This document shows, piece by piece, positions 31,437-33,789 of a stretch of DNA of 33,789 bases. This DNA is from Planctomycetia bacterium (lineage in GTDB: Bacteria; Planctomycetota; MHYJ01; WSZJ01): the NCBI GenBank assembly GCA_020849035.1, contig JADLHC010000295.1, forward strand, positions 1 to 33,789, written 5' to 3'. Both the position numbers and the translations under genes were made by a program. Every line of letters starts with the position of its first letter. Within the stretch, counting starts at the first letter, position 1. The notes below the pieces were generated by a model that saw only the letters and a list, made by a program, of their open reading frames with translations, did not search any database and was not told where the DNA came from.

Positions 31437-32597
31437 ATGCAAAAGCTCACCCTCTCCAGGCTCGACGTGGCCTCGAAGCGCGTCCTCATGCGCGTCGACT
31501 TCAACGTCCCCCAGGACGACCACGGCGCGATCACCGACGACACCCGCGTCCGCGCTTCCCTGCCCGCCATCACGGAGGTCATCCGCCGCGGCGGCCGCCT
31601 GGTTCTGTGCTCGCACCTCGGGCGGCCGAAGGGGAAGAAGGACCCGAAGTACACGCTGGCGCCGGTGGCGAAACGGCTTGCGGAGCTGCTGGACCGGCCC
31701 GTGGTGTTCGTGTCGGACTGCGTCGGCCCGGAAGCTGAAAAGGTGACGGGCGCACTCAAGGACGGCGAGGTCGCGCTGCTCGAGAACGTGCGCTTCTACG
31801 CCGAGGAGGAGAAGAACGACGCCGGCTTCGCGCAGAAGCTCGCGAAGATGGGCGAGGTGTTCGTGAACGACGCGTTCGGCACGGCGCACCGCGCGCACGC
31901 TTCGACCGTCGGCGTCACGAAGTTCCTCAAGTCCGCCGCGGGCCCGCTGATGGAGAAGGAGCTGCGCGCGCTGGGCGGGCTGCTGGAGAATCCGAAGCGG
32001 CCGTTCGTGGCGATCCTGGGCGGCGCGAAGGTGAGCGACAAGATCAAGGTGATCGAGAACCTCTCGAAAATCTGCGACCGGATCCTCATCGGCGGCGGCA
32101 TGGCATACACGTTCCTGAAGGCGAAGGGGCTGCCGATCGGCAGGAGCATCTTCGAGGCGGACACGCTCGAGGTGGCGAAGCGGCTGACCTCGCCGAAGAT
32201 CCTCCTTCCGGAGGACCACGTGGTCGCCGCCGAATTCAAGGCGGACTCCCCCGCAAGCGTGGTGACGAACATTCCCGACGACCGGATGGGCCTCGACATC
32301 GGGCCGGCGACCGTCTCGACCTACCTCGGCATCCTGAAGGGCGCCGCGACCGTCGTCTGGAACGGCCCGGTCGGCGTCTTCGAGATGCCCGCGTTCGCCA
32401 AGGGAACGAGAGCGATCGCAGACTGCCTCGCGAATTCGAAGGCCACGACGGTCATCGGCGGCGGCGACACCGCCGCGGCCGTCACCGACTTCGGCCTCGA
32501 GGCCCGCATGACCCACGTCTCCACGGGCGGCGGCGCCTCCCTCGAGTTCCTCGAGGGCCAGGAGCTCCCCGGCGTCGCGGCCCTCAGCCCCGCGTGA
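31437..32597 (+). CDS. pgk: Phosphoglycerate kinase
   Basis: This enzyme transfers phosphate from 1,3-bisphosphoglycerate to ADP in glycolysis, or runs in reverse in gluconeogenesis and carbon fixation. The 386-aa product has [45 protein letters not shown], the nucleotide-site [18 protein letters not shown] and the C-terminal [11 protein letters not shown] and [16 protein letters not shown]. All are typical. The ATG at 31437 fits the family start; a CGGAG lies about 11 nt upstream, and the open frame further up runs through the inverted repeat. The stop overlaps the GTG of rpe by 4 nt (GTGA). Confidence 0.98.
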   Translation: MQKLTLSRLDVASKRVLMRVDFNVPQDDHGAITDDTRVRASLPAITEVIRRGGRLVLCSHLGRPKGKKDPKYTLAPVAKRLAELLDRPVVFVSDCVGPEAEKVTGALKDGEVALLENVRFYAEEEKNDAGFAQKLAKMGEVFVNDAFGTAHRAHASTVGVTKFLKSAAGPLMEKELRALGGLLENPKRPFVAILGGAKVSDKIKVIENLSKICDRILIGGGMAYTFLKAKGLPIGRSIFEADTLEVAKRLTSPKILLPEDHVVAAEFKADSPASVVTNIPDDRMGLDIGPATVSTYLGILKGAATVVWNGPVGVFEMPAFAKGTRAIADCLANSKATTVIGGGDTAAAVTDFGLEARMTHVSTGGGASLEFLEGQELPGVAALSPA

Positions 32598-33316
32598 GCC
32601 GCGCCGCCCTCATCGCCCCTTCCCTCCTCGCCGCCGACTTCACCAGGATCGGCGACGAGATCCGCAAGGCCGAGGCCGGCGGCGCCGACTGGCTGCACCT
32701 CGACGTCATGGACGGGCACTTCGTCCCCAACATCTCCTTCGGCATCCCCGTCGTCGAGGCCGCGCGGAAATCCACGAAGCTCTTCCTCGACACCCACCTC
32801 ATGATCGAGGACCCGGTCCACATCGCCCCCGCGTTCGCGAAGGCGGGATGCGACCTTATCACGTTTCATGTGGAGGCGCTGGTGCCGCGGGCGCAGCGCA
32901 CGAAGCGCGAGAAGGGCTGGGCGCTGGACCGCGAGCTGACGGCGGAGGCGGTGGCGAAGGGGCGCGAGACGATCGACGTCATCCGCGCGGCGGGGAAGAA
33001 GGTCGGTATCAGCCTGAACCCGGACACGCCGGCGGTGGCGTTGAGGGAGCTGGGCGGGCTCGTGGACCTGATCCTGGTCATGACCGTCTGGCCGGGGTTC
33101 GGCGGGCAGAAGATGATCGAGGACGTGGTGCCGAAGGTGCGCGAGATCCGGGACCGGTTCCCGGCGCCCTGGGTGGAGGTGGACGGCGGCGTCGCGCCCG
33201 GAACGATCGCGAAATGCGCGGGCGCCGGGGCGAACGTTTTCGTCGCGGGAACGGCCGTGTTTCGGGAGCCGGACGCGGCGGCGGCGGTGAATGCGCTCAG
33301 GTCGGCGGCGAAGTGA
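32594..33316 (+). CDS. rpe: Ribulose-phosphate 3-epimerase
   Basis: This enzyme interconverts ribulose-5-phosphate and xylulose-5-phosphate in the pentose phosphate or Calvin pathway. The 240-aa product has the metal and acid/base residues: His35 and Asp37 in [13 protein letters not shown], His68 in THLM, Asp197 in EVDGGV, and phosphate-binding GFGGQ. Compared with the usual 215-225 aa it is longer by about 20 residues, in a charged stretch between HVEA (92-95) and KKVGI (135-139). The GTG start at 32594 overlaps the pgk stop by 4 nt. The gap-pgk-rpe order hints at a carbon-fixation or pentose-linked role, but no RuBisCO or phosphoribulokinase is in the window. Confidence 0.95.
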   Translation: MSRAALIAPSLLAADFTRIGDEIRKAEAGGADWLHLDVMDGHFVPNISFGIPVVEAARKSTKLFLDTHLMIEDPVHIAPAFAKAGCDLITFHVEALVPRAQRTKREKGWALDRELTAEAVAKGRETIDVIRAAGKKVGISLNPDTPAVALRELGGLVDLILVMTVWPGFGGQKMIEDVVPKVREIRDRFPAPWVEVDGGVAPGTIAKCAGAGANVFVAGTAVFREPDAAAAVNALRSAAK

Positions 33317-33410
33317 TCCGGCTGTTCGACACCGTCCCCAACTGTGAAACCGGGGGCGCGTCATCCTGCAGCCGCCGAGGGGAATCTGGATCAGGGGGCT
33401 GGCCCCCCGG

Positions 33411-33746
33411 GTGAACATCGAGCGAACGCCCGACGTTCCGCGCGAGCCGCTTGAGAAGTTGCCTTTCGACGCGAAGGACTGCGCCCTCGAGCGGGCACTT
33501 TCTGCGTCGCTCCTCGCGGCCAGGGAGACGCCCGGATACGTCACCTTGGACGGGATCGGATACGAACTTTGGCATGCGAATGACGACTGCCGCGCGAAGT
33601 TCCAGTTCGGCAATCCGCGCCCCGGGCCGTGGCGCGAAGTCGAGGCCGGGGTCATGAATGCGTGTCGGATGATTGCCGACCGATCGGTGAGGCGGCGAGT
33701 TCGCGCGTGGCTGCCGGTGTTTGAAAAGTACTTTCGGCGGAGCTGA
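33411..33746 (+). CDS. Small protein of unknown function
   Basis: Not recognised. The 111-aa ORF from GTG 33411 has one convincing block, [18 protein letters not shown] (42-59), followed by a Pro/Gly-rich link and a helical C-terminus. There is no signal peptide or membrane segment. Codon use is less GC-biased than in rpe. A GGGGG/CCCCC hairpin (33394-33407) just upstream might end rpe transcription. No ribosome site is clear, so the start is uncertain. Confidence 0.55.
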   Translation: MNIERTPDVPREPLEKLPFDAKDCALERALSASLLAARETPGYVTLDGIGYELWHANDDCRAKFQFGNPRPGPWREVEAGVMNACRMIADRSVRRRVRAWLPVFEKYFRRS

Positions 33747-33789
33747 TTGGAACCGGGATTCGGGGACGCAGAGCAGCGCTTAAAAGACA

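Noticed and set aside
33394..33407. GGGGG/CCCCC hairpin after rpe as a strong terminator
   Set aside because: The stem is only 5 bp with no U-tract, so it is mentioned only as a weak possibility.

Overview
The window is 33.8 kb of GC-rich bacterial chromosome. Genes are densely packed on both strands and many neighbours overlap by 1-8 nt. Most are housekeeping genes: aspS, recJ, cinA, an argG-like gene, a ychF-like GTPase, tatC, coaE, rho, pcm and gap-pgk-rpe. The tandem membrane-anchored coiled-coil proteins (16.8-19.5 kb), the carboxypeptidase-regulatory-like lipoprotein and the secreted thioredoxin-like protein point to Planctomycetota or a relative. That placement rests on family knowledge and is moderate to weak.

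Layout. 0.1-1.9 kb: aspS (minus), followed by a terminator-like hairpin. 2.0-5.3 kb: an accessory stretch with a repeat-domain lipoprotein, a Phd/VapC-type toxin-antitoxin pair, a small Cys-motif ORF and a Uma2 nuclease-like gene. 5.4-8.5 kb: an ABC ATPase and a very large permease, translationally coupled. 8.6-9.5 kb: an isolated glycogen-debranching-enzyme N-terminal domain with a lysine-rich tail, convergent with recJ. 11.3-13.7 kb: an argG-like gene overlapping cinA. 13.8-16.7 kb: tatC, then a ychF-like GTPase followed by an SGNH-fold protein that lacks the catalytic serine. 16.8-19.5 kb: two membrane-anchored coiled-coil proteins with BRCT or BRCT-like ends behind a perfect-consensus promoter. 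19.6-20.4 kb: a secreted thioredoxin-fold gene with an in-frame TGA exactly at the first redox cysteine, read here as selenocysteine. 20.6-22.7 kb: coaE-rho. 22.7-24.6 kb: a lipoprotein and a membrane protein of unknown function. 24.7-26.5 kb: a SufR-like regulator, pcm and a secreted protein. 26.6-26.8 kb: a very long hairpin abutting tRNA-Pro(CGG). 27.2-30.1 kb: a secreted Asp-box protein, a GT2 glycosyltransferase and a TIM-barrel protein. 30.3-33.3 kb: gap-pgk-rpe, with a 28-bp inverted repeat between gap and pgk. The window closes with a small uncharacterised ORF.

Sigma70-like promoters can be read in front of several genes. In at least three places the -10 box lies 6-7 nt from the start codon, which suggests leaderless mRNAs. 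The strongest candidates for undescribed biology are the predicted UxxC thioredoxin and the promoter-driven membrane coiled-coil/BRCT pair. The long palindromes and the catalytically altered ArgG-like, SGNH-like and debranching-enzyme-like proteins come next. Coordinates and motifs were read by eye; no database search or folding program was run.
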